DNA of 64,000 bases from Cryptomeria japonica. Its lineage: Eukaryota; Streptophyta; Pinopsida; Cupressales; Cupressaceae. Positions 47,801 to 57,659 of this stretch are shown here, piece after piece. The stretch spans positions 379,097,392 through 379,161,391 of the forward strand of contig NC_081415.1 in NCBI RefSeq assembly GCF_030272615.1, read 5' to 3'. The notes beneath the pieces are model-generated. The model saw only the letters and a list, made by a program, of their open reading frames with translations. It was not told the origin of the DNA and did no database searches. The stretch's first letter is position 1; the number at the start of each line of letters is the position of its first letter. The position numbers and the translations under genes were made by a program.

Positions 47801-48281
47801 ACAGTGTCATTTGGAACCCTTTTAGTCTTTTCAGGCCTACTACCAGTGGAAGGTAAGCCTATCACTACCCTAAGTGCTTCTTTAGTTATCTTGTGAATTG
47901 AATCCAACCAAAAGAACTCCCCATGAACTCTTCTTAACATAGTCCTTATAACATCCTTTGGAAAATCAAGGATACTAAGAATCTCCACAAAACCTAGGGT
48001 TTCAACTATCTTATGTTCCGGTTTAACATTTCCATTTACATCACATATAATAGTCATGTACATGTTTTTAATTTCATCATCTCCTAGTTCTTCTATATGA
48101 TAATGTATTTAAATTCTAGGGTCTTGAGTATATACAACTCCTTTAGGTATTTTTGAGAATGCTCCTAGGGTATCATATTTCTTTGCAATTCGGGAATAAT
48201 CTTAAATACAAGTCTAGGGCACTTAACAACTTCAATTACAGTAGGGTTTGTAATGAATTCAGGTGCAGAGGAGGAATCCAT
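44819..48281 (-). pseudogene. N2 ORF2: ~1150-residue plant-mobile-domain-like protein
   Basis: Start at ATG 48281 (MDSSSAPEFITNPTVIEVV); the end is TAA at 44819-44821. Domain-like part at 47137-48063: VRTMLRRVHGEFFWLDSIHK, ITKEALRVVIGLPSTGSRP, NVRFISMIIGYKVTHANRL, CKWLKDELIGNLKKIKGDKK and FGNILVCLMLYITKEVPG. Then 46067-47038 begins acidic, passes a strongly basic stretch (RKRKPSPVPAPTPKRTRQKQ, KKLTPKKRKEKQ) that looks like a nuclear localisation signal, and continues DEKESIENSVILHLDIYNKF. The C-terminal coiled coil is at 45069-45593 (NKEKEKFFEETTKKSKEHMD) and beyond. Stops and frameshifts near 48165, 47140 and 46065 break it. Function unknown; it resembles plant mobile domain proteins associated with transposons. 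Not a retroviral enzyme. Confidence 0.65.
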
Positions 48282-48672
48282 TGTTATAAATACCCTAATC
48301 TGCCTTTAGGTATGAGTGCTTGAATGATTTGCTTCACTTCTTATTATGGATGCCTTCGCTCAAGATTTTTGTGCTCTCAGGAAATTTGAATGCTCGGTGA
48401 ATGAAAAAGAGCCAAAAGTACTTGCTTTCTAATGTAATTTCCTTCAACTACCACATTAAATGCCTGTCGGTTAAGTGAAACTTAACACATCTGCCAGTAA
48501 AGAAGTATTTCAACTTCTCACCATCAACCGAGGGTAAATTAGCATGTTTTTCAATTCATTGCCATACCCCCAAAAGGTTTCTTTTCAGTTAGATGAAGAG
48601 TCTCCTGCCAGTGGAGTGATACTCTGTTCTACCGGTGAAGGAATAGCTTCATTAACATTCATATCTGACTTT

Positions 48673-49698
48673 CTAATCCATTGTTTTGAAAATTATTTCT
48701 TTACTTTCTTCAACCTTTTCTTTACCTTTCAAACTGGGTCCTTTGTTATTTGTCGGTGATGCCTTACTTCTACAAAATTTTGCAATATGTCCAATCTTGT
48801 TACAAGCATAACAAGTCACATTGTTTTTCTGAATAGCTTTTCCATATCCTATGCCAGTATGTGTTCTGCATTGATTAGATAGGTGTCCAAATCTTCCACA
48901 AACATAACATCTTACATTCATTTTGCAGTTTTCTGAATTATGCCCAACTTTGTTGCATTTAGAACATTGACCAGTGGGTGCATTGGTGTTCTGATAGTTT
49001 ATAGATCTACACTGATGTTCTCTATGACCATACTTGTTACAGTTAAAGTATTTTCCATTAAATTTGTAGGCATTAGGTTGTCTTACCAGTTTGTTGTGAT
49101 CATGATTGTTTGCAGTACCGGAGCTTTCACCAACTTCAAAGCCAAGGCCATTAGTATCTCCATTAGGTTTCTGATTTTTCAACATGTCATCAAGTTCTTC
49201 TGAACTTTTCTTGAATTTCTCCTTGTGTTGATTTGCAGTAGCCAACTCATTTTGTAAGACATCTTTCTATCTCATGAGTTCAGTTTTATCATGCTCCAAG
49301 TGAATTATATATGTCTTCAACATATCATTTTCATGACTGAATCTTAGATTTTCATTTCTAGCATCATTGATTCTCCTACCCAAGTCATCTTCATTCTTCT
49401 TTCGGTCTTCAATGTCTTTACAAAACCTCATAGTTATATCTTGCATCTCATTCCTCAAGGCCATATTATCCTGCTTCATCTTGCTTACAAGATCATTAAG
49501 AGTTTCTTTTTCATCATCATCACTCTGTATCTTCTCATGAAGTTCTATTCTTTTGTTCCTAGCAATAGTGAGTTTTTCTTGAAGTCCTTGAATGATTTCC
49601 TATGTAGCCTTCAGATCATCTTCAAGTTTTATATTCTTCAATTTTTTTGCATCATAATCTGCAAGAGTTGTTTCCAACTACTTGCTCAAGCTTTCCAT
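48673..49698 (-). pseudogene. N2 ORF1: coiled coil plus four zinc knuckles (gag-like)
   Basis: A single frame of 342 codons from ATG 49698 (MESLSK) to 48673, interrupted only by three TAG codons (after SK, after KAT, after MR). Residues 10-155 are a coiled coil (QEKLTIARNKRIELHEKIQ, RRINDARNENLRFSHENDM). Then come four CCHC knuckles: the first has Tyr for the first Cys (YFNCNKYGHREHQC), then CSKCNKVGHNSENC, CYVCGRFGHLSNQC and CYACNKIGHIAKFC. A Lys/Glu-rich tail ends at TMD. It lacks the UBN2 capsid domain. Probable RNA-packaging partner of a copia Gag. Confidence 0.78.
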
Positions 49699-49754
49699 CT
49701 GTACCGGTGTCAGAATCTTCCTCAAGCTATTAGGATTTTGAAAATAGAAGACCA

Positions 49755-49769
49755 GGCTCTGATACTAAT
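49755..49769 (-). other. N2 primer-binding site (tRNA-iMet type)
   Basis: GGCTCTGATACTAAT abuts the LTR; the minus strand ATTAGTATCAGAGCC has one change from the canonical site. Confidence 0.85.
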
Positions 49770-50546
49770 TGTTAGGATTCCCAAAGATACTGAGAAGGGG
49801 GGGTGAATCAGTATCTAACCGGTTAATGGATTTTCTAAACTTATTAAATGAATTTCATGCCAAAACAGTGTACCGGTAAACCATAAATAATGCAGTAAAT
49901 AAGATTAGTAAACACAACATAGAAAGAACACCATAACACAATATTTTTAACGAGGAAACCTGGTGTGGGAAAAACCTCGGTGGTATTTGTGACCCACAAT
50001 ATTCGCTCATTGTCTAATAAGTGAATATTACTGATACAATAGGGGCCTGCACATGCAGGAAGGCCAACTGCATAAAGCTCACTGCTTAAATACAAAAAGG
50101 GAAGTCTCACTGACTTACAAAAGTGGATTATGTAAATCCAATTTCATGTACTACTTTGGTTCAACATCTTAAATGCCAGGTTCAGTACCGGTTTAAGCTC
50201 ATACAACTTCCCAAACCCTATTCCAAGGTTTGCCTTAATATTCGCATTTTCCTATTACATTCCTTCCATATATTTCACACCTTACAAATGATTTACAAGA
50301 TCTCATACTTATATGAGTCCTAATACAATTCGCCTTGTCGGCTTATAAAAAGATTTTATAATTAAATACAAAATACAATAAACAAAATCCTATCAGCCAT
50401 GGTGTTGGTAAACATCTTTGTCGTTGCCGCTGCCAGTGTCTATGCCTCTGTCAGTGTCTATTGGTTCCATAGGATTGTAAGGTTTCCATCAATGACAATA
50501 CCTTCAATCATCTACAATTTCTCATTGGCGTGCGCATTTTTGAACA
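49770..50546 (-). repeat. N2 5' LTR, 777 bp
   Basis: TGTTAGGATTCCC...TTTTTGAACA. Homologous along its length to 43809-44584 with scattered, mostly transition, differences. Confidence 0.92.
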
Positions 50547-50551
50547 ATGAA

Positions 50552-50737
50552 GGCATTTTTATTGGTTATTCTAATGAAAGCAAAGCATATAGATGTTATA
50601 ACAAGAGATTGCAGAGAATTGTGGATAGTGCTAATGTCAAAGTAGATGAGCTAAACATAAGTCAAATTAGAGTTTATGGGAAGGAACCGACAGTGGAAAT
50701 TATTATATTTGAACTGATAGCACCTTTACCAGAATAG
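50552..50737 (+). pseudogene. C2 integrase C-terminal continuation
   Basis: GIFIGYSNESKAYRCYNKRLQRIVDSANVKVDEL, the block that follows the KCYIRRDDxxGKFxPRCDE strand in copia integrases. It continues the frame interrupted at 43808. Ends at a TAG. Confidence 0.85.
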
Positions 50738-50881
50738 AGTGTTGAACTAGTTACTCTGACAGTATCAAAGAATTCTACAGTAACTGAAGAACAGGGAAGA
50801 GGAACAAAAAGTCAAAAGACTCCTAGGTATGTGAGATTGAATAATTCATAAGATCAAATCATTGGGGATAAGAGCAATGGA

Positions 50882-52480
50882 GTGATGACAAGAAATAGAC
50901 TGGTAACTAATAAGGTATTTTTAATTTCACAAGTTGAACCGATATCAGTAATTGAGGCATGTAAAGATGAATATTGGTTGAAAGCTATGGAAGAAGAATT
51001 AGATCAGATTGAGAAAAATAACACATGGACCTTGGTTCCCCGGCCTAAAAATAAAAATGTTATTGGAACTAAATGGGTTTTTAGGAATAAATTGAATGAG
51101 GATGGTCAAGTTATAAGGAATAAGGCTAGATTGGTTTGTAAAGGATACTCTCAGAAGGAAGGAATTGATTATGGAGAGAGTTTTGCACCTGTAGCTAGGA
51201 TTGAAGTTGTAAGATTATTTCTTTCCTATGCGGCTTATAAAAACTACAAGGTTTATTAGACGGATGTTAAATGTGCATTTTTGAATGGGTTTCTTGATGA
51301 GGAAGTTTATATTGAGCAACTTGGTGGTTTTTCACTATAAGATGATACAAATATGGTTTGCAGATTAAGGAAAGCTTTATATGGATTAAAACAAGCACCT
51401 AGAGCTTGGTATGCAAGGTTGGATAAATATCTTTTGAAGCTTGGTTTTACTAAGGGAAGTGATGACAATAATTTATATTATAAGATCATTGATGATGATA
51501 TATTGATTATTGAAGTATTTGTTGATGACATTATTTTTGGAGGTGAAGATAAGTTATGCATAGAATTTTCTAAGAATATGGAGAAAGAATTTGAGATGTC
51601 TATGATTGGTGAGATCAAATTTTTCTTAGGTTTGCAGATTACTCAGACTAACAAATTTATTTTTATCTTTCAAGCTAAATATGCTAAGGAATTGTTGAAG
51701 AAATTTGGTATGGGAGATTCTAAACCGGTAAGTACTCCTATGGTTACAAGTGAGAAATTGACAAGAAAAGATGTTTATGCACCGGTAAATCCTACAAGAT
51801 ACAAATCTATGATTGGAGGTCTGCTTTATTTGACTCAGATTAGGCCTGACATTATGAATTTTATTTGTATTGTTTCAAGATTTCAGAGTGATCCTAGAGA
51901 AAATTATGAGATTGTGGTGAAAAGGATTTTTAGATACTTGCAAGGTACATCAAAATATGGCTTGTGGTGCCCTAAGGATGATAAATTTACTTTATGTTCA
52001 TATCCAGATGCTGATTGGGCTAGAGATGTTGATGACCAGAAAAGTACTTCTCGTGGATCTTTCTTTCTTGGAAAGAAGTTGGTTTCATGGATCGGCAATA
52101 AACAGTCATGTACTTCTTTATCTACTACTAAATCTGAGTATGTTGTTGTTGCTACTAACTGTACACAAGTTTTATGGATGAAGCAAATGTTGAAGGATAT
52201 AAAGGTGGATTGTGATGCACCGGTAGTTATTCACTGTGATAACTCTACTTCTATTGATATATCAAAGAATCCATTATTTCATTCTAAAACAAAGCACATA
52301 TCTATCAAGTATAACTTTTTGAAGGAAAAAGTGGAAGAAAATGAAGTTAGACTAGTTTATGTGAACACTAAAGAGTAGATTGTAGATATTTTCACTAAAC
52401 CTTTGCCTAAGGAATCATTTGAGTACCAAAGAGATAGATTGGGAGTTTTTGCCCCTTTGTTAGAGACCTTATTGATGTAG
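50882..52480 (+). pseudogene. C2 reverse transcriptase and RNase H
   Basis: RT fingers at 50882-51259: [58 protein letters not shown]. Two stops lie in the TDVKCAFLNGFLDEEVYIEQ segment. The 341-codon frame 51353-52378 has KALYGLKQAPRAWY, the catalytic FVDD box (residues 56-59), STPMVTSEKL, MIGGLLYLTQIRPDI and RIFRYLQGTSKYGLW. RNase H follows with DADWARDVDDQ, TTKSEYVVVATNCTQVLWMK and IHCDNSTSIDISKNP. After a TAG (expected Gln) it ends IVDIFTKPLPKESFEYQRDR and stops at 52480. This is the best-preserved coding segment of C2. Confidence 0.92.
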
Positions 52481-52819
52481 TTTGGCATTAGTCTGACATT
52501 CATTATCAGAGATACTATTCATTTTGGCACTGATGTGGGATGCTACTTCTTAGGGGGAGTAGTCATCTTTGTGATTCAGTGGTTTATGATCTTGCTTTGA
52601 TATTTTTGTCAAATTTCTAGCATTGATGTCAAAGGAGAAGAGATGTTGATGTGAAAAAGAAAAATCATTGGGGGAGAAATATGAATAAGAAAAGTAAAAG
52701 GGAGAGATATTGACATTCAGAGTTATATGTGGGAGATTTTTGGCTGTCTTTCATCGGGGGAGACTTGTTTGGCATTTCTTGGTACTTAGATGTTTTTCAC
52801 ATCTAGTGTTGCCATCAAT

Positions 52820-52834
52820 GCCAAAGGGGGATAT
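52820..52834 (+). other. C2 polypurine tract
   Basis: GCCAAAGGGGGATAT directly before the 3' LTR. Confidence 0.85.
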
Positions 52835-53328
52835 TTTTGGCCATTTGGTGGAATTGATTATGTGTTGCATTGATGTTTTGTCATTGATGCCAACACTAGT
52901 TGTTTGGATGCTTTATTGACACCCTTTTGGTTCCGGTGGGTTGAGTGGTTTCTGGTTGATTTGGATTCGACATGATCCGGTAGCCTCCAGTATAGTTTGG
53001 TGATGGAATTGGCTTGTTCATGATACTTGTGCTCATATTTGGTCAGTTGGTTTTGGTCTGGTCTTCTTGCTTAGAAGCTTGGCTTCTGGTTCTGGCGAGG
53101 GTTTCACCGACAGAGCTTTTGATGAAGATCTTTGATGAATTGCATAAGTGGTGCTGGTGCAACTTCTGGTAAAGTTCCAGGATGTTGTTGGTGATCATGT
53201 TCGAGACTTGGTGGATGGAGATCATTTCTATAGCATGTGGACCTATACTAGGTCCCGGTTGATCTAGGTTATGGACTGACTTTAACGTAACGTGTGGATT
53301 GTATTGGGTCTCAAATCAACAGATTGGA
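52835..53328 (+). repeat. C2 3' LTR, first part
   Basis: TTTTGGCCATTTGGTGG... homologous to 40230 onward, up to the element P insertion. The last bases before P (53302-53328) have no counterpart in the 5' LTR. Confidence 0.85.
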
Positions 53329-54317
53329 TAGGTTCTAAGGAAATGCCAACTCCTATGATCAAACCCTCCAATTGACTTGGCCAACATATAGAGTGAACCT
53401 ATTTGGTTGCTAACTCTCTCACTTTAGGCTCTGCAGGACCTAGGCGGGTATACCTATTCACTAAATGTCTCCAATTACCAATGCTTTTTATAGCAGATTT
53501 ATTATCCTAATCTGATATATCCTGATCTTGAAATGGCATGAGTTCCTTGAATGGAGATATAGCAGATGAGTTCAAGATTGTTGTTTGTAATAACTGTTTG
53601 CTTTATGTTTCTTAATTACTTCTATTGCTTATCAAAATAATCAATTATGAATGAAATGATGAGTGCAACTTGTAATTTAGCCAGTGCCTTCTTCGCTGTT
53701 TGGGTTACAGAGTCATTACACTTTTCTTTAGGACTTATGGTGCGAACCTATGAGACCGTTTTTTAATTCATCCCTTTATGAACTTGTCAGTTATTATTTC
53801 TTTTGGAACCAAATGAATGCTTATATCATATGCTGATTGAGTGAATTTAACCCTACCCTTAAGGGACCAGTCAATTAAGCTTTGCAAGGAACAATCACAA
53901 TCCGCAAGCAAAACTTTCGTTGCAACATTATAATATAAAACATAGATCTGATCTTAAGAACATGAATAACCTTATCTTATCAGACAATATCACAGACGAT
54001 TGCCAAAAGAAAATGAAATGATCCACAACACATATGCAGAGAAATAGCTGATCAAAATTTGTATTCCATTATAGTTTGTATACAGAAGACTTACAGGCTG
54101 TCATCTATCGCTATCTTCATCTTATCTAATCACTATCGCCTCACATTACAAAAATCATTCTCATATATATATGAGGATGAAGGCCTTTCATGAAGAGACA
54201 CGACCTTTCAAAATATTAATCGTTAATTTGAGTATTTCTAAACTTAAGCAAAAAGAGATTTAGGAGTCCCAAATGATGAATGTAATCATTGTCTTTGAAG
54301 GTTTTGATTCGAGGAGT

Positions 54318-55400
54318 CTATTTCTTCAATTCATCCCCCAACGACAGATACTTGAATATTATCTGGTTGACAGTAGGGGCCATATCCTTACTTCGATCTA
54401 TCTCTGACAAGGCCCAATCTTTAACGCTGGTGAGCTCTTTTCGCAAATCCTCCAGGGATATCACTTCTCCTTCTTTGTAAACGGAGGGCATTCCAATAGG
54501 TTTCTCATCATCCAATTCCTTCAAGTCTCTCCTCAGCGTATCCTCAAGTTTGACATGATTCTCCATATACGCAGTCCCCTCAGCTTTTTCCTCTGGCGTC
54601 AAGGCATCGACATTATTCAGTACTTCATGCAATCGTGCTTTTAACCTCTCATGCTCTATTAACACTTTTATCGTTCCATTATATACTTTCCAATATGGTT
54701 CAACCTGCAAGAGCATGGTGTTAAACCGATGTCCTATGATGTCATTGACCAGTCTGTCCATCCTTTGTTCGATACCTTCTGCGCGTTTATTGGCCTTCTC
54801 TACTTGATACTTCCAGTACAGAGCATCAAAGACATCGTCCAAGCTACGTCCCGCGGGGTATGAGGTGTATTCGCTGATAGGAGTCCCTGTTTCTAGTTGC
54901 AATACTTTTGCCTGCAACTTTTGATTCTCCTCTTTAGATTTTTCATATAACCCCTTATATGTGATGTTCTCTCTGACCAAAAACTCTGTCTGGTCCAGGT
55001 TCAATTTGGCAACATCCAAGTTGAGTTTTGCAGTGACCCTAGGGTCAGTTTTTCCAACCTGATGAACCATGAGGTGCCCAAAGGTTTCTTCAATGTCCAC
55101 AATGATAGGCCTCTTCCCCTTTGGATATAATGCCCATTGTAGGAGAGCTTTCTTGTCTGGATCATATCCAGAGCCTAAGAACAATTTTTCTATCTCCTGA
55201 GGCATCACCTGTTGATTCAAATCTTGCTTCTTCAGGAAGCCATCAAATAAAAGTGTTGAGTTTATATCCCAACCAGAGAAGATGATTACACCGGCCTCTT
55301 TTAGTAGTTTCCTCCCTTTCTCAGGAGTCATATCTTTCATGAGGTCATCAATCTCATCTTGCAATCTCTTCATCTGTTCCTCCTCTGGTCTTCCAGCCAT
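54318..55400 (-). CDS. Element P ORF, second part (360 codons)
   Basis: Begins MAGRPEEEQMKRLQDEIDDL nine bases downstream of the last sense codon of the first part: TGA, AGC, ATG, all in the same frame. It could be a separate protein reached by termination-reinitiation or the C-terminal half of a 1015-residue protein. Residues 1-110 are mixed with GWDINSTLLFDGFLKKQ and ALYPKGKRPIIVDIEETFGH. Residues 120-175 and 200-330 are largely helical, coiled-coil-like (GLYEKSKEENQKLQAKVLQL; LKELDDEKPIGMPSVYKEGE). It ends SLGDELKK. No known catalytic motif. The place matches the coiled-coil C-terminal half of N1/N2 ORF2. Function unknown. Confidence 0.75.
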   Translation of the reverse strand: MAGRPEEEQMKRLQDEIDDLMKDMTPEKGRKLLKEAGVIIFSGWDINSTLLFDGFLKKQDLNQQVMPQEIEKLFLGSGYDPDKKALLQWALYPKGKRPIIVDIEETFGHLMVHQVGKTDPRVTAKLNLDVAKLNLDQTEFLVRENITYKGLYEKSKEENQKLQAKVLQLETGTPISEYTSYPAGRSLDDVFDALYWKYQVEKANKRAEGIEQRMDRLVNDIIGHRFNTMLLQVEPYWKVYNGTIKVLIEHERLKARLHEVLNNVDALTPEEKAEGTAYMENHVKLEDTLRRDLKELDDEKPIGMPSVYKEGEVISLEDLRKELTSVKDWALSEIDRSKDMAPTVNQIIFKYLSLGDELKK

Positions 55401-55403
55401 GCT

Positions 55404-57365
55404 TCATTTTACATGAGCTCCTTTGTATTGGTACAAAAATGAGAGGAACTCCCTAGAAGAAGCGAATCCATCATCAGCAACGAAATCTTCATGCTCAGTC
55501 ATTCTTATATCAACAACATCCTTGATGTTAATTTCACCAGTGTCCATATTCATCTCTGCTTCGAAACCAGGAGGATAACCTTCTCTAGGAGAATCAGGGG
55601 GGATACTATTGGCGGTCGACTTTGGTGACATGTGAGCTAGGGGCTGACTGTCCTTCTCAGTATTAATGAAATGAAGGAATTGCGAAGGCACTCTATGCAT
55701 GATTTCTGCTTCATGTTGGAGTAGCCTTTTAGCCACTTCCAGAGGATCTTGGAGATTTCCAATTAGGTCTCCATCTATCATTCCCCTTGCCCTTTTCCAT
55801 TTGTAGGCTTCCCAAACTAACTCACTCTTTTCTCTCAAAGCTTTGGCCTCCTCTCTTTCAAGGTTCTTAATTAGGTCATCTAGCATTTTGGCCACATGTA
55901 TTCCAGCTTTGAGTTTTTGTGATACTCTGGCAGCTCTTATATATCCTTCAGGGTCGAAGTTCTCTCTAGGTTCACCCAGAGTCATGCCATAGTAGTCTAA
56001 CTTTTTCTGCAGTAAATGATAACTTTTTGAACTTTTGACAATGAAATCAGAGAAAACCAATAAACCTGGAACAATAGATTGTTTACCGAAATCAGTTAAG
56101 TGTTTAGCACTGGCAATAGACAATTGTCTTATAATCTCCAAGCTAGCCACCCTGCTTGGCACCGTAATCGGAAGCATGTGGGGTTGCCCTTCATATCCAA
56201 ATACCCTTATTTCTGTGTGATTATCATGGCAATACCAATCACCCCAATTATGATCAATCTGTGATTCTGGAGAGAAGTCCTTTGGTCTGAGGAATCTTTT
56301 GATTTTAGGAGACAAAGTGTAATCCCTGTGTTGCCCAAAAGCTGCACTAAGAGGTTTCACAAAGTATTCTTGAAAGTGCCAGTACTGGTTGTTCATGAAC
56401 CTCTGGTCCCATGCAGATACCCATAACTGAACTGGCTTCTTCAAACCATTTTTATCATAGGATCGAATGCAGAAATCATCTGACCAGAAACTAATCTCTT
56501 GTCCACAATAAAGAATGATATGCATTAACAAGGAATACAATGAAAAATGAACATTCACAAGGTCCCCTTTCAACTTTTCCAATCCATGATTTAAAGCATC
56601 TGCAATATAAGTGGCAAAATCAAATGACCTAGGGTCTTTTGACTGTAAATCAGCACATAGAACCATAACCCCAATATCCATGAGTGGATGAGCCTCTAGG
56701 CCTAATACTTGAGCTGCAGCATAGTAGGTATATTTAAAATAAGGATGAAAATGGTTGACATCAAACGACACCTTGTCATCTTTGTTGAACGGAACAAATG
56801 ACCCACCCACTTTTGGCCTGTGAATAGGTAGTCTCCAAGTTCTATAGATATTTTCCAAACTAAATAATTCTTGTGAAAGTTTCTTCATATCGATACTCTC
56901 CTCCACCTCCCAGTCCAAATCAAACACCATATCATTAGTCTGTTTGTTAATTACTACTAATGTATTCCCTCTGTAATCACATATGGTTTTGGTTCTTGGA
57001 TTGTAGCAATCTACCAGAGCTTTCATCAATTCTACATCTACAAACACATTTGGGACTACCAATTTGCCTAAGTTCTTCTTCCATAGATTACTTATGGGTT
57101 CAGGAGCATCCCTTCTTTTGTAGCTAAACAAAAACAACTCATGTCCTCTGATTTCAGTCCAAATGTCTCCTAGATTTTCGAATCTATCCTCTAATCCTTC
57201 TTCCTCACTTTTGATCTTTTTGGACCTTACACTAGATGAGGGACACTGGTCTAACAGATCCTGAGTCAGAGCTCTCCCTTCTTTCTTTTGTCTCTTGGGC
57301 TTCTCTTCAGGGTTCAGCTCTTTTCCTTTCCTACTCTTTTTAGAAGAAGAAGACGAAGGCTCCAT
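55404..57365 (-). CDS. Element P ORF, first part (653 codons), plant-mobile-domain-like
   Basis: Start at 57365 (MEPSSSSSKKSRKGKELNPE), followed by a basic stretch (KPKRQKKEGR) likely to direct the protein to the nucleus. Residues 60-400 form a globular domain: ELMKALVDCYNPRTKTICDY, YTYYAAAQVLGLEAHPLMDI, ADALNHGLEKLKGD, HFSLYSLLMHIILYCGQEIS and WDQRFMNNQYWHFQEYFVKP. The ALNHGLEKLKGD...SLLMHIILY block lines up with DELIGNLKKIKGD...LVCLMLYI of N2 ORF2. Residues 470-560 are helical and charged. It resembles plant mobile domain proteins found in several transposon classes; that assignment is inference. No frameshift or internal stop, ending GAHVK then TGA. Confidence 0.8.
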   Translation of the reverse strand: MEPSSSSSKKSRKGKELNPEEKPKRQKKEGRALTQDLLDQCPSSSVRSKKIKSEEEGLEDRFENLGDIWTEIRGHELFLFSYKRRDAPEPISNLWKKNLGKLVVPNVFVDVELMKALVDCYNPRTKTICDYRGNTLVVINKQTNDMVFDLDWEVEESIDMKKLSQELFSLENIYRTWRLPIHRPKVGGSFVPFNKDDKVSFDVNHFHPYFKYTYYAAAQVLGLEAHPLMDIGVMVLCADLQSKDPRSFDFATYIADALNHGLEKLKGDLVNVHFSLYSLLMHIILYCGQEISFWSDDFCIRSYDKNGLKKPVQLWVSAWDQRFMNNQYWHFQEYFVKPLSAAFGQHRDYTLSPKIKRFLRPKDFSPESQIDHNWGDWYCHDNHTEIRVFGYEGQPHMLPITVPSRVASLEIIRQLSIASAKHLTDFGKQSIVPGLLVFSDFIVKSSKSYHLLQKKLDYYGMTLGEPRENFDPEGYIRAARVSQKLKAGIHVAKMLDDLIKNLEREEAKALREKSELVWEAYKWKRARGMIDGDLIGNLQDPLEVAKRLLQHEAEIMHRVPSQFLHFINTEKDSQPLAHMSPKSTANSIPPDSPREGYPPGFEAEMNMDTGEINIKDVVDIRMTEHEDFVADDGFASSREFLSFLYQYKGAHVK

Positions 57366-57659
57366 GATTTAAGCAAATACGAGAGACAACACTTACTTGG
57401 AGGAATGCTCGGCTCTTCTGGTTATCGTTCGCAAGTTTCCGCAGGTTCTTCGCGATTTTCAGTCTTTTAGTATCGATCTGGCTCTTATGAAAATTCAATC
57501 AGTTCAACTGTAATCATATGGGCAACTTGTGCACAATTAATGTTTTGCGTCTACAACGGCTACTCAAGTGTTTAAACTTAATTGCAGATGTGACATTCTT
57601 CAATTGGGCCTTTAACTCTTTCGCGGGAAGTACAGTTCACTCAAAGTGATCATATTTCA

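Larger units (their letters stand above)
43809..50546 (-). mobile_element. Non-autonomous LTR element N2 nested in C2 integrase
   Basis: A 6738-bp minus-strand element with perfect ATGAA duplications (43804-43808; 50547-50551). Removing it and one ATGAA restores an uninterrupted C2 integrase frame. LTRs are 776 and 777 bp (TGTTAG...AACA). A tRNA-iMet-type primer site, the copia-type polypurine tract and two minus-strand coding regions are present. There is no protease, integrase, RT or RNase H. The plan is the same as N1 but the sequence has diverged, so it is a family rather than one duplicated copy. Confidence 0.93.

Noticed and set aside
46067..48281. N2 ORF2 as an ordinary host gene
   Set aside because: It lies inside an LTR element with target duplications, contains stops, and a related copy sits in the same place in N1.
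55404..57365. Element P ORF as a captured host gene in a Helitron or MULE
   Set aside because: No Helitron ends, no 9-bp duplication and no long inverted termini. The protein resembles N1/N2 ORF2, so transposon origin is more likely than host capture.
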